A DNA stretch of 47,030 bases, from positions 1 to 47,030 of the forward strand of contig JAFXEB010000005.1 of the NCBI GenBank assembly GCA_017521025.1. The letters are read 5' to 3'. Within the stretch, counting starts at the first letter, position 1. Every line of letters begins with the position of its first letter. Both the position numbers and the translations under genes were made by a program. This DNA is from Clostridia bacterium. GTDB lineage: Bacteria; Bacillota; Clostridia; Oscillospirales; CAG-382. Positions 15,141-22,563 of the stretch are shown piece by piece. The notes beneath the pieces were generated by a model. The model worked only from the letters and a program-made list of their open reading frames with translations, was not told the origin of the DNA and did not search any database.

Positions 15141-15181
15141 AAAAACTGTACTGCCCCGCAGGGTAGTACAGTTTTGTTTTA
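15141..15181 (-). terminator. Terminator of the DUF512-der-plsY operon
   Basis: On the minus strand AAAACTGTACT pairs with AGTACAGTTTT around a CCCTGCGGGG loop, followed by TT. It overlaps the plsY stop codon region. Confidence 0.85.
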
Positions 15182-15916
15182 CTATTCGTCCTCGTCGTCC
15201 TCATCCTTCTTAGGCTTGGACTTAAAGGAAAAGCGGTTTTCGGTGCCGTTTGCAAGGCGTGCAATGTTTGAGCGGTGCATGAATATGACCATAAACGCCA
15301 GCACTACGGAGAACAGCATCTTGAAAAAGCCGGGCATCTGATGCATAATGGCAGTCTCAATAAGGTACACGTAAGCGGGGTAAAGGAACGCCGCCAGCAC
15401 CGAACCGAGAGAGACGTAGCGGAATATGAAAAGCACCAGCGCAAAGGTGAGTATCAGCAATAAAAACACTACCGGGTCAAGTATAAGTATCATCGTTGCC
15501 GAAGAAAGCACGCCCTTGCCGCCCTTAAAGCGGTAGTATATGGGCGCAATATGACCGAGCACGCAGAAAAGACCTGCCAGATAAGCGCCCTCCTCGCTGC
15601 TGTAGCAGATGAGTGCGCCAAAAAGCACCGCCAGCACGGACTTGAGCATATCCCCTGCCAAGGTCCACAGCGCCGCCTTTTTGCCAAAGACACGGAGCAT
15701 ATTGGTAAGACCTGCATTACCGCTGCCAAAGGAGCGTATATCCTTGCCATACAGCTTTTTAGAGGTGATAATGGCACTATTGATACTGCCCAGCAGATAG
15801 CCCACTATGACACAGCCAAGTAAGCTGAGTGTCACAAACCAATCTGCCACACCGCCATCGGGGAAAAGGAGCGCTCTGAGCCCTATTTTGCTTGATATCC
15901 AATTATACCACCACAC
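15182..15916 (-). CDS. plsY: Glycerol-3-phosphate acyltransferase PlsY
   Basis: The protein has 244 residues. It transfers the acyl group from acyl-phosphate to glycerol-3-phosphate, the first step of phospholipid synthesis, in the membrane. The three PlsY motifs are present: GYLLGSINSA near 39-48, FGSGNAGLTNMLRVFGKK near 63-80 and GHIAPIYYRFKGGKGV near 121-136. HRSNIARLANGTEN near the C-terminus is also conserved. About 25 residues precede the usual start and an acidic tail (KPKKDEDDEDE) is added at the end; both are longer than in typical members. Translation starts at GTG 15916 with GGAGG seven bases upstream. It lies 33 bp after der. Confidence 0.95.
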   Translation of the reverse strand: MWWYNWISSKIGLRALLFPDGGVADWFVTLSLLGCVIVGYLLGSINSAIITSKKLYGKDIRSFGSGNAGLTNMLRVFGKKAALWTLAGDMLKSVLAVLFGALICYSSEEGAYLAGLFCVLGHIAPIYYRFKGGKGVLSSATMILILDPVVFLLLILTFALVLFIFRYVSLGSVLAAFLYPAYVYLIETAIMHQMPGFFKMLFSVVLAFMVIFMHRSNIARLANGTENRFSFKSKPKKDEDDEDE

Positions 15917-15949
15917 GGCTAAACCTCCGTTAACGGCTTAAAATAAGCC

Positions 15950-17269
15950 TTATTCGTCCTCTTTCTGCCTGATTATCAGCTTTATGGGAGTGCCCTCGAA
16001 GCCGAAGACCTCACGCAGGCAGTTTTCGATATAGCGCTGATAGGAAAAATGGAACAGCTCTGCGCTGTTGCAGAATATGACGAAGGTGGGCGGCTTGATG
16101 CCCGTCTGGGTCATATAGTATATCTTAAGCCTTCTGCCCTTGTCCGTAGGAGGCTGTACCCTGTTCATGGCGTCGTTAAGCACGTCGTTGAGCACGCCCG
16201 TGGAGATGCGCTGGATAGACTTATCGTAAACAGCGTTTATCATCTCGTAAAGCTTATCCACCCTCTGCCCCGTCTTAGCCGAAACGAAGGCTATGGGAGC
16301 GTAGGTCATATAGGAAAGGGCATCGTAGACCTTCTTCTTAAAAGCGGGTACGGTGGAATTATCCTTCTCCAGCGTGTCCCACTTGTTCATAACGATAATG
16401 GCGCCCTTGCCTGCGTTGTGGCTGATACCTGCGATGCGCTCGTCCTGAGCGGTAACGCCCTCCTTGGCATCGCACATTATAAGGCAAACGTCAGCCCTCT
16501 CCACTGCCGCACGGGCACGAAGCACGCTGTACTTCTCTATATTGTCCTCTATTTTCGCATTCCTGCGGATGCCTGCGGTATCTATAAACACGTACTTGCC
16601 GTGCTCGTTCTCGATACGGGTATCCGTAGCGTCACGGGTGGTACCGGGCACGTCGGAGACGATAACACGCTCCTCCCCTGCCACACGGTTTACCATAGAG
16701 CTTTTGCCTGCGTTGGGCTTGCCGATAACGGCTACACGGATAACGCCCTCCTCCTCAGGCTCTTCCTCATACTCGGGCAGCTCCTCCACCACACGGTCAA
16801 GCACGTCACCACTGCCCGTGCCGTGTACGGAGGAAAGGGCGATAGGCTCACCCAACCCCAGCTCGTAAAACTCGTAATATTCGGGGGGCAGTGCGCCTGT
16901 AGAGTCTATTTTGTTCACCGCAAGCACAACGGGCTTACGGCTTTTCATAAGCATGGTAGCGATGGCACGGTCATCTGCGGTAACGCCTGCACGCACGTCG
17001 GTCATAAACAGTATAACGTCTGCACCTGCGATAGCAAGCTCTGCCTGCGCACGCATCTGACGGAGTATCTCTGTGCCTGCCTTGGGCTCAAGACCGCCCG
17101 TATCGGTCAGCACAAAGCTCTTACCGTTCCACTCTGTATCCGCATAAATGCGGTCACGGGTCACGCCGGGGGTATCGTCCACTATGGAGATACGCTCGCC
17201 CGTGATTTTGTTAAAAAAGGTGCTTTTACCCACGTTGGGTCTGCCTATAATGGCAACTGTACCCTTCAT
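15950..17269 (-). CDS. der: Ribosome assembly GTPase Der (EngA)
   Basis: The protein has 439 residues, the normal size for Der, which has two GTPase domains in tandem and assists 50S subunit assembly. Domain 1 shows GRPNVGKST near 8-16, DTGG near 56-59 and NKID near 118-121. Domain 2 shows GKPNAGKSS near 184-192, DTAG near 231-234 and NKWD near 297-300. The C-terminal KH-like domain begins near 355 and includes VQPPTDKGRRLKIYYMTQTG. Its start overlaps the DUF512 stop by four bases (ATGA), so the two are translationally coupled, and plsY follows. This gene order is frequent in Clostridia and Bacilli. Confidence 0.97.
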   Translation of the reverse strand: MKGTVAIIGRPNVGKSTFFNKITGERISIVDDTPGVTRDRIYADTEWNGKSFVLTDTGGLEPKAGTEILRQMRAQAELAIAGADVILFMTDVRAGVTADDRAIATMLMKSRKPVVLAVNKIDSTGALPPEYYEFYELGLGEPIALSSVHGTGSGDVLDRVVEELPEYEEEPEEEGVIRVAVIGKPNAGKSSMVNRVAGEERVIVSDVPGTTRDATDTRIENEHGKYVFIDTAGIRRNAKIEDNIEKYSVLRARAAVERADVCLIMCDAKEGVTAQDERIAGISHNAGKGAIIVMNKWDTLEKDNSTVPAFKKKVYDALSYMTYAPIAFVSAKTGQRVDKLYEMINAVYDKSIQRISTGVLNDVLNDAMNRVQPPTDKGRRLKIYYMTQTGIKPPTFVIFCNSAELFHFSYQRYIENCLREVFGFEGTPIKLIIRQKEDE

Positions 17270-18588
17270 ACAAGGTCCTCCTCGCTGACACCGAGCAGCT
17301 TATAAAGCAGGTCGGCGCCGTCTTTCTCTGCAATCAGCACGGGGGCTCCAACAGCCGCCTCCACCTGCTCAAGGCTTACGCCGTCAAGAAACAGGTCACG
17401 CTGATGCCTCAGCATATTGCAGGGCAGAATAAGCCTGTCGGGGCGCTCCTGCCCCTTCAGAGCCTCCAAAAGGTCGCCCCCCGTCACAAGTCCGCTGACC
17501 GTAACGGTGTCGCCGAAAAAGCGGTTCTCCACCCTGTACACCCTTATCGTAAGCTGAGGGTAGACCGCCATTGCCGCCTCTGCAAGCTCCCATATATGTC
17601 CGTAAGCGGCATAGCCCGTTGCAATAGCAACGTCAGCCGCCATAATCTCCGATGGTTCCAAACAGGCATCCTCCAGCGCCCACATAAACTCCTCCCTATG
17701 GGAACGGAGCATACCTACGCCGTTTTCAAGCTGAGGATAGCCGTCATACTCGTCCTCCTCGGGCAGAGGTCTGCCTGCCTTGAGATAAAACTCGTCAGAT
17801 GCGTAAAACATCCGCACGCCTCGCTCTGCCACACAGCCCTTTGCAAAGTCCTCGATAAGGTCGATGACCGCCGCCGCCTCTGCCGCAGTAAACAGGCGCA
17901 GGGAGGGCAGCCCCTTACGGTGCCTTGTAAGCCCTACGGGTACGGCGGAAACGCTCTGCAGTGAGCTGAGCTTATATAGCTCCCTCATACTGTAGGCAAG
18001 CTCTGCCCCGTCGTTTATCCCCGGGCACAGCACAAGCTGAGCATTGATGGCTATACCGTGCTCCGAAAGCTCGGTAAGATAGCGCAGACTGTCGCCTGCA
18101 AAGCGGTTGCCCATCATCTCACAGCGCAAGGTGGGGTTCATGGTATGGACGGAGACGTTTATGGGAGAAATGTGCATCTTAATAATACGGGCAATATCCT
18201 CATCCTTAAGGTTGGTAAGGGTGACGTAGTTGCCGTGAAGGAAGCCGAGACGCTCGTCATCGTCCTTGAAATAGATGCTCTCCCTCATCCCCGAAGGGTT
18301 CTGGTCGATAAAGCAGAAAACACAGTTGTTGCGGCACCGCTTCTGAGCATCTATAAGATAGGTCTCAAACTCGGCACCGAAGGGCTCATAGGTATCCTTG
18401 CACACCCTGAGCTCAAGCTCCTTGCCCGCCCTTTCGATGCGGAGGTCAAGGACGCTTTCGGTAGTGTAGAAATAGTAGTCCAGCCCGTCGTTGATAGGGT
18501 TGCCGCCGATGCTTATTATATTGTCATGCGCCAAAAGTCCTGCCTTCTCCGCAGGACTACCCTTTGCCACAAATGCTATTCTTACCAT
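17266..18588 (-). CDS. DUF512 radical-SAM protein with N-terminal PDZ-like domain
   Basis: The protein has 440 residues. The N-terminus is PDZ-like (VAKGSPAEKAGLLAHDNIIS, about 7-26). A radical-SAM-like core follows with the cysteine motif RCRNNCVFCFIDQ near 84-96 (CxxxCxxC), expected to hold a 4Fe-4S cluster, and the conserved DDERLGFLHGNYVTLTNL after it. The C-terminal DUF512 domain contains TGYAAYG and LILPCNML. The family is widespread in Firmicutes and its reaction is unknown; the genetic link to der suggests a role in ribosome or tRNA maintenance, which is inference. It heads the operon with der and plsY. About 120 bp separate it from rpmF, including a GAAGGTC/GACCTTC hairpin that might be an attenuator. 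Confidence 0.9.
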   Translation of the reverse strand: MVRIAFVAKGSPAEKAGLLAHDNIISIGGNPINDGLDYYFYTTESVLDLRIERAGKELELRVCKDTYEPFGAEFETYLIDAQKRCRNNCVFCFIDQNPSGMRESIYFKDDDERLGFLHGNYVTLTNLKDEDIARIIKMHISPINVSVHTMNPTLRCEMMGNRFAGDSLRYLTELSEHGIAINAQLVLCPGINDGAELAYSMRELYKLSSLQSVSAVPVGLTRHRKGLPSLRLFTAAEAAAVIDLIEDFAKGCVAERGVRMFYASDEFYLKAGRPLPEEDEYDGYPQLENGVGMLRSHREEFMWALEDACLEPSEIMAADVAIATGYAAYGHIWELAEAAMAVYPQLTIRVYRVENRFFGDTVTVSGLVTGGDLLEALKGQERPDRLILPCNMLRHQRDLFLDGVSLEQVEAAVGAPVLIAEKDGADLLYKLLGVSEEDLV

Positions 18589-18708
18589 AAAAACACCGCC
18601 ATAAACGCAAAAGGCGCGCCTGTCTCCAAAGCCAACGCTCGGATAAGGGCACGCGTTTTCGGAAGGTCCCCGTACAGACGGAGACCTTCACCGCATTTAA
18701 CAAAAGCC

Positions 18709-18900
18709 TTATGCCTTTTTACTGTCCTTGCTGATGATCTCCTCGCCTGCGTAGGAGCCGCAACTCTTGCATACTCTGTGGGCAAGGTTGTACTCACCGC
18801 ACTTAGCGCACTTAGTCATACCGGGCATATCCAGCTTCCACACGGAAGAGCGCCTCTTATCTCTTCTTGCCTTGGACACTTTTGTCTTCGGTACTGCCAT
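18709..18900 (-). CDS. rpmF: Ribosomal protein L32
   Basis: The protein has 63 residues. The basic N-terminus [18 protein letters not shown] is the L32 signature, followed by a zinc-ribbon pair CAKC (about 31-34) and CKSC (about 44-47). This is the Zn-binding form of L32. It lies 33 bp after the yceD-like gene and is surely in one operon with it, a pairing conserved across many bacteria. A strong ribosome site (GGGAGGTG) precedes the ATG. Confidence 0.97.
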   Translation of the reverse strand: MAVPKTKVSKARRDKRRSSVWKLDMPGMTKCAKCGEYNLAHRVCKSCGSYAGEEIISKDSKKA

Positions 18901-18933
18901 TCTCCAGCACCTCCCTCTCTTTAGGAATATATA

Positions 18934-19458
18934 TCAGCCGTTTTCAAGCAACGCTTTCAAAACCGCAAGCCGCGGGTCAACCTCCTTATGGCTGCAGCTA
19001 CAGCCGCCACTGTTAAGGTTTACGCCGCATTTGGGGCAAAGCCCCTTACAAGCCTCACTGCAAAGGAACTTGGTAGGCAGCTCCAACAAAAGCTCCTCCT
19101 CAAAAAAGCTGTCAAGATCCAGAAAGCCATCCTCGTCGGCAACAAGGTACTCGTCATTGTCACCGTCAGAAAGCTTGCGTGCCACGGGGCGCTCGGTAGA
19201 AAAGCCTATGACCTCACCAAACACCTCACCGCACCTGCCGCAGAGGACCGACGCAGTAATGTGGGTATCTGCCGAAAGCAGCAGATAGCCGCCGTGGTTG
19301 ACCACCTTACCCTTGACGGACGCCGTACCCTCCACCACGTCGGGAGAGACGCCGCCCACAGGCAGTGAAAACTCAAAACATAGGGTGCCACCGTCATTGG
19401 CAAGCAGTTGTTGTATGTCAAGCCGCAAGGTACCACACCCCCGTGTTATTATCCGCAT
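18934..19458 (-). CDS. YceD/DUF177 family protein
   Basis: The protein has 174 residues. The family pattern is visible: a beta-rich N-terminal part, CGRCGEVF near 74-81, an acidic stretch, LDLDSFFEEELLLELP near 112-127, and a C-terminal zinc-like cluster CSEACKGLCPKCGVNLN near 133-149. DUF177 proteins are linked to 23S rRNA/50S biogenesis and are co-transcribed with rpmF, as here. The promoter lies so close that the transcript leader before ATG 19458 would be only about 12 bases, with no clear ribosome site. An in-frame TTG at 19428, preceded by GGGGGTGTGG, is an alternative start that would leave a normal leader. Confidence 0.9.
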   Translation of the reverse strand: MRIITRGCGTLRLDIQQLLANDGGTLCFEFSLPVGGVSPDVVEGTASVKGKVVNHGGYLLLSADTHITASVLCGRCGEVFGEVIGFSTERPVARKLSDGDNDEYLVADEDGFLDLDSFFEEELLLELPTKFLCSEACKGLCPKCGVNLNSGGCSCSHKEVDPRLAVLKALLENG

Positions 19459-19476
19459 CTTTACGGACGCCTATAT

Positions 19477-19505
19477 ATTATAACGCCTTTTGCCCCCTTT
19501 GTCAA
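19477..19505 (-). promoter_or_regulatory. Consensus promoter of the yceD-rpmF operon
   Basis: On the minus strand TTGACA (19505-19500) and TATAAT (19482-19477) are exactly 17 bp apart, a perfect sigma-A promoter, as expected for a ribosomal protein operon. Confidence 0.85.
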
Positions 19506-19574
19506 CACCTTTTTTAAAGGTTTTTTACATAAAAAAGGCGCATTTGGCAACAATAAAGGCACAGGAGATGATAA

Positions 19575-19754
19575 ATGATGAAAAATATCTGTAAAATAGC
19601 AATAATGAGCGGTGCCGTAATGGGCATGATGGTGGGTGCCGCCTCTGCATATATCACTGCGGTGATGATAAAGAGCAAGACCTCGGTCTGCGGCGTTATG
19701 AAATGCAAGGCGAAGGACGCCTTTAAGGCAATGGGCGAAAAGTTTATGCTTTAA
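19575..19754 (+). CDS. Small single-pass membrane protein, function unknown
   Basis: This 59-codon gene begins with two adjacent ATGs and has AGGAG seven bases before the first. The product has a hydrophobic, glycine- and methionine-rich stretch (GAVMGMMVGAASAYITAVM, about 13-31) that can span the membrane, then a basic C-terminal part with two cysteines (SVCGVMKCKAK) and ends KFML. The glycine-rich helix recalls YtxH-like small proteins, but no clear family can be named. A good ribosome site and a terminator directly downstream support it as a real gene. Confidence 0.65.
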   Translation: MMKNICKIAIMSGAVMGMMVGAASAYITAVMIKSKTSVCGVMKCKAKDAFKAMGEKFML

Positions 19755-19782
19755 ACCCTTTGCCTCCTATAAGCCAAGCAAG

Positions 19783-19822
19783 GGGCAGTAAAGAAGCTTT
19801 TGTTTCTTTACTGCCCTCTTTT
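19783..19822. terminator. Bidirectional terminator between convergent genes
   Basis: GGGCAGTAAAGAA pairs with TTCTTTACTGCCC and is followed by TCTTTT. It separates the small membrane protein gene from the minus-strand lipoprotein gene. Confidence 0.85.
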
Positions 19823-19860
19823 ATATCAGTATTTTACCTGTAAAGCCCGCTTACCCCACG

Positions 19861-20931
19861 TCAGAAGCTTGGGTCATAAGAAAGGTACTGACTTATGGGT
19901 CCTGCGGCACTGCCTGCGTGGGTCATCCAATCGTCGGTGCCGTAAAGCTCGTTCATCTGCTTGGTCTCCTCGTCCTGCCACCACAGGCTACCCCAATAGT
20001 ACCTGTTGGCGGTGCAGCCCTCGGGCATAAGGAACAAGAAGCCGCCTATCTCCGCCTTGCGGATATATTCAAGCAGCTCGCCGCCCCTTACGTAAGCGGC
20101 AAAGGCGTAATGGCACAGTGCGTTGTCCGACCGAGGGTGGTCCACCCTCTTATCGGTAGCAGATATCCACTGAAGCTCGCCCTCTATACCAAAGTCTTTA
20201 AGCATAGCAAGGTCTGCCTCGTAACGCTGTCTGTGCGCCGCTACCGTATCGGCAAAGCTGTACTCTTTAAAGCTACGGCTTATCAGCTTGCCGTTTTCGT
20301 CATACTCCTCACTCAAAATAAGGCTTTCGTTATACTCCTTTACCTGCCTGCGGTACTGTGTGGAATCGGTAAATATCAGCACGTAGTACAGACTGTCCTC
20401 ACCGTAGCTTTCCACTATCTGCTCCCAATTATCAAGGCAGTTCACCGAATCTGCGCTGTATACATGACCTTCAGCGCCGTCGGAGCCCATAACGCCCCTG
20501 CCGGTGGAATAAACCACGCCTTCCTCGCCGCCCTGAGTGCTGTCCTCCTCGGAGCTCGCAACACCGCCGTAGACCTTCTCTTCAGAGTCATCTTCACCCT
20601 TATTCTCAGGCTCGGAGTATTCAGAGCCCTCCTCCCTCGTGGGGACGTCACTCACCTGCTCACCGCTCTCATCGGCACTGCTGTCAAGGTCAACGCTGTC
20701 CTCGGCGCTTGCGCTGTCGCTCTCCTCCTCTGTGCTCTCCCCTCCGCTTACGCTCTCTGCGCTCTTGCTCTCCTCGGACGCATCCTCAGACAGGCTGTGG
20801 CTTATCTCCGTCTCGGAGCCTTGCTCGGACTGTGAGACGCCGCTTACTGTGCCCTCCTCGCCGCCGCAGGCGCAAAGCCCCAAGGCAAGAGTACATATCA
20901 AAAGCAGGGATATTACCTTAATATAGCTCAT
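19861..20931 (-). CDS. Secreted lipoprotein with Ser/Glu-rich linker, function unknown
   Basis: The protein has 356 residues. It starts with a lipoprotein signal peptide whose hydrophobic core ends in LGLCACG, so Cys near 20 is the likely lipid anchor. Residues about 25-150 are a low-complexity spacer of Ser, Glu and Asp. The C-terminal domain (about 165-350) is globular, begins near NCLDNWEQIVESYGEDSLYY, and contains RSDNALCHYAFAAYVRGGEL and a WW pair (YWGSLWWQDEET). I do not recognise this domain. The start at 20931 is chosen because AGGAGA lies seven bases upstream; the longer frame from 20955 has no site. It has its own promoter at 21024-21052 and a leader of about 86 bases. Confidence 0.8.
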   Translation of the reverse strand: MSYIKVISLLLICTLALGLCACGGEEGTVSGVSQSEQGSETEISHSLSEDASEESKSAESVSGGESTEEESDSASAEDSVDLDSSADESGEQVSDVPTREEGSEYSEPENKGEDDSEEKVYGGVASSEEDSTQGGEEGVVYSTGRGVMGSDGAEGHVYSADSVNCLDNWEQIVESYGEDSLYYVLIFTDSTQYRRQVKEYNESLILSEEYDENGKLISRSFKEYSFADTVAAHRQRYEADLAMLKDFGIEGELQWISATDKRVDHPRSDNALCHYAFAAYVRGGELLEYIRKAEIGGFLFLMPEGCTANRYYWGSLWWQDEETKQMNELYGTDDWMTHAGSAAGPISQYLSYDPSF

Positions 20932-21023
20932 ACTGCGCTCTCCTTTCATAGGCAAGGCGGCGCAAAAAACGCAATTTCCGTTTTGCCTACCGTGTTTTGC
21001 TCCGCCGTTTCTTTATCGCCTAT

Positions 21024-21052
21024 ATTCTACCACTTCCTTGCAATTTTTGCAA
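21024..21052 (-). promoter_or_regulatory. Promoter of the 20931 lipoprotein gene
   Basis: On the minus strand TTGCAA (21052-21047) and TAGAAT (21029-21024) are separated by 17 bp. Confidence 0.55.
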
Positions 21053-21158
21053 CATGGGGGGGCAAAAATCGGCGTTTTAGACAATTTCGCCGCTTCCCCT
21101 TTGGCTCAATTGACCAAAGCCCACCCCCCGGTCTCTCACAAAAATGCGTAAACGCCCT

Positions 21159-21228
21159 GTCCATCCTGCCATCCCGTGTCATCCCGTGCCATTCCGTGCC
21201 ATTTGGTGCTATATTGTCCATTGTATCC
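21159..21228. repeat. Degenerate 10-bp tandem repeat upstream of the SOS-type promoter
   Basis: About six units of the form CATCCCGTGC run head to tail: CATCCTGC, CATCCCGTGT, CATCCCGTGC, CATTCCGTGC, CATTTGGTGC, TATATTGTC. The period matches one helical turn and the array ends about 20 bp before the -35 box at 21247. It could present repeated sites on one DNA face to a binding protein; that is inference. Confidence 0.6.
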
Positions 21229-21246
21229 AAACCTTGGAAAAAGGTA

Positions 21247-21275
21247 TTGACAAAACCGAACAAATGTTCTATAAT
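21247..21275 (+). promoter_or_regulatory. Promoter with embedded LexA (SOS) box
   Basis: TTGACA (21247-21252) and TATAAT (21270-21275) are 17 bp apart. Within the spacer lies CGAACAAATGTTCT (21257-21270), which matches the Gram-positive LexA consensus CGAAC-RNRY-GTTYG at 13 of 14 positions. LexA bound there would block RNA polymerase, so the gene at 21407 should be induced by DNA damage. Confidence 0.8.
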
Positions 21276-21406
21276 GCAGTCAATCGAATACGCAAGGTGC
21301 ACCGCAAGGAGGCGCAGACAAGTCTTTGGAAGGAAGGCGTGCGCCCATGGAATAGCGCCCCCTGCAAGAAGGAGGGCGGCAAAAATATTACTGTAAAGGA
21401 AGGAAA

Positions 21407-21898
21407 ATGGATTACCGAGTATTTTCAACACAGCTACTTGAAAACAAGCGCCGCATGGAGGTGGCGTTTATCAATCTATCCGACGAGATAACCATGCTTG
21501 AGGAGGCGAAGGTGTCGGTCGCCACCGCCCACCACAGCCCTGCGCCCGTATCGGGGAGCGGTGCCAGCCGCTACGAGGACAAGCTGGTTAAGCTTATTGA
21601 CCTGTGCGACGATCTGCGTGCACGCCGCAAGACCATAGAGACCAACCTGAACTGCATAGAGCGTGGGTTTGAGCCTTTGAGTGCCTATGAAAAGGAGCTG
21701 CTGTCCGCCTTCTACATAACGGGCGGCAAGGGCGTGGCTGACAGGCTTATGAGCAAATACCACAAGGAGCGCTCCACCATCTACCGTGACAAGGACAAGG
21801 CGCTGAAGCATTTTACCGAGGCGCTTTACGGCCCCGACACTCCGCCGCAAAAAAACAGCAGGGTACAAGCCGGATGTACCCTGCAAAGCGGAATCTAA
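21407..21898 (+). CDS. Putative phage-type (ArpU/RinA/DUF1492-like) regulator under SOS control
   Basis: The protein has 163 residues. The N-terminal half is predicted helical and coiled (QLLENKRRMEVAF, DKLVKLIDLCDDLRARRKTI). The second half has the layout of phage late-transcription regulators with a sigma-region-4-like helix-turn-helix: LSAYEKELLSAFYITGGKG followed by DRLMSKYHKERSTIYRDKDK and ALKHF. No other phage genes surround it, so it may be a domesticated regulator or a relic. GGAAGGAAA precedes the ATG. The leader is about 125 bases. The last 15 codons overlap the terminator of the convergent trmK gene, and the stop codons of the two genes overlap. Confidence 0.65.
   Translation: MDYRVFSTQLLENKRRMEVAFINLSDEITMLEEAKVSVATAHHSPAPVSGSGASRYEDKLVKLIDLCDDLRARRKTIETNLNCIERGFEPLSAYEKELLSAFYITGGKGVADRLMSKYHKERSTIYRDKDKALKHFTEALYGPDTPPQKNSRVQAGCTLQSGI
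21849..21884 (-). terminator. trmK terminator encoded inside the convergent gene
   Basis: On the minus strand GCAGGGTACA pairs with TGTACCCTGC across a seven-base loop and is followed by TGTTTTTTT, a strong intrinsic terminator. It lies within the last codons of the plus-strand gene at 21407. Confidence 0.85.
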
Positions 21899-22563
21899 AA
21901 ATAGTTGCTCGTTTCTCTGATAAGCTCCTCTATACGATGTATCTCACGCCCGTCGCCTGATCTGCGGGCACCGATAAGCCGTTTCTCAGCCGCCGCAAGG
22001 ACCTTGCAGGCATAGGAGGAAAAGTCGGCACCCTGAGGGCGAAGCCTGCCAAGATAGGTGTCGGCATAGCTATATGGGGTGTTCTCCCCCGTGTACTCCA
22101 CGGCGATAACTACATAAGGACGGCGACCCTCGGTGGCAAAGCGCTCGCCCCTTATCTCAAAGCCGTGTTCCCATAAATATGACCTGAGCCTGTCTGCCTG
22201 TGTCATAGGCTGCAGTACCAGCGGCACCCGAGCCTTATCACCCGCCTCGTCTATGATACGGGCAATAAGCTCGCCGCCCATACCGCATACAGCCGCTGCG
22301 TCGTAGCTGTCCCTGTCCACGGCGTTAAAGCCGTCGGACAGTACAAAGTCGGTCAGCGGCAGTAGGGCAGGTGCAAGCCTTGCCACGTTCTCTCTGCCTG
22401 CGGCGAGGGGGCCCTCGTTCACGTCGCTGACCACTGCGCCCCTGATGCGCCCCTGCAAAAACAGCGATATGGGCAAAAAGGCGTGGTCACTGCCTACATC
22501 CAAAAGCCTTGTGCCCGAGGGCACAAGGCTTTCAATAGTTTTAATACGTTTTGATACTACCAT
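21895..22563 (-). CDS. trmK: tRNA (adenine22-N1)-methyltransferase TrmK
   Basis: The protein has 222 residues, typical for TrmK, which methylates A22 in the D-loop of tRNA using SAM. The SAM site is LLDVGSDHAFLPISL near 20-34, followed by SDVNEGPL near 46-53, LSDGFNAV near 74-81 and the catalytic-region motif CGMGGELIARII near 93-104. PLVLQPMTQADRLRSYLW near 113-130 is highly characteristic. Its ATG overlaps the stop codon of the preceding lipoprotein gene (TAATG), so it is translationally coupled to it. It ends in a strong terminator placed inside the convergent gene. Confidence 0.93.
   Translation of the reverse strand: MVVSKRIKTIESLVPSGTRLLDVGSDHAFLPISLFLQGRIRGAVVSDVNEGPLAAGRENVARLAPALLPLTDFVLSDGFNAVDRDSYDAAAVCGMGGELIARIIDEAGDKARVPLVLQPMTQADRLRSYLWEHGFEIRGERFATEGRRPYVVIAVEYTGENTPYSYADTYLGRLRPQGADFSSYACKVLAAAEKRLIGARRSGDGREIHRIEELIRETSNYF

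Noticed and set aside
16049..17305. 418-codon open frame on the plus strand
   Set aside because: Antisense to der.
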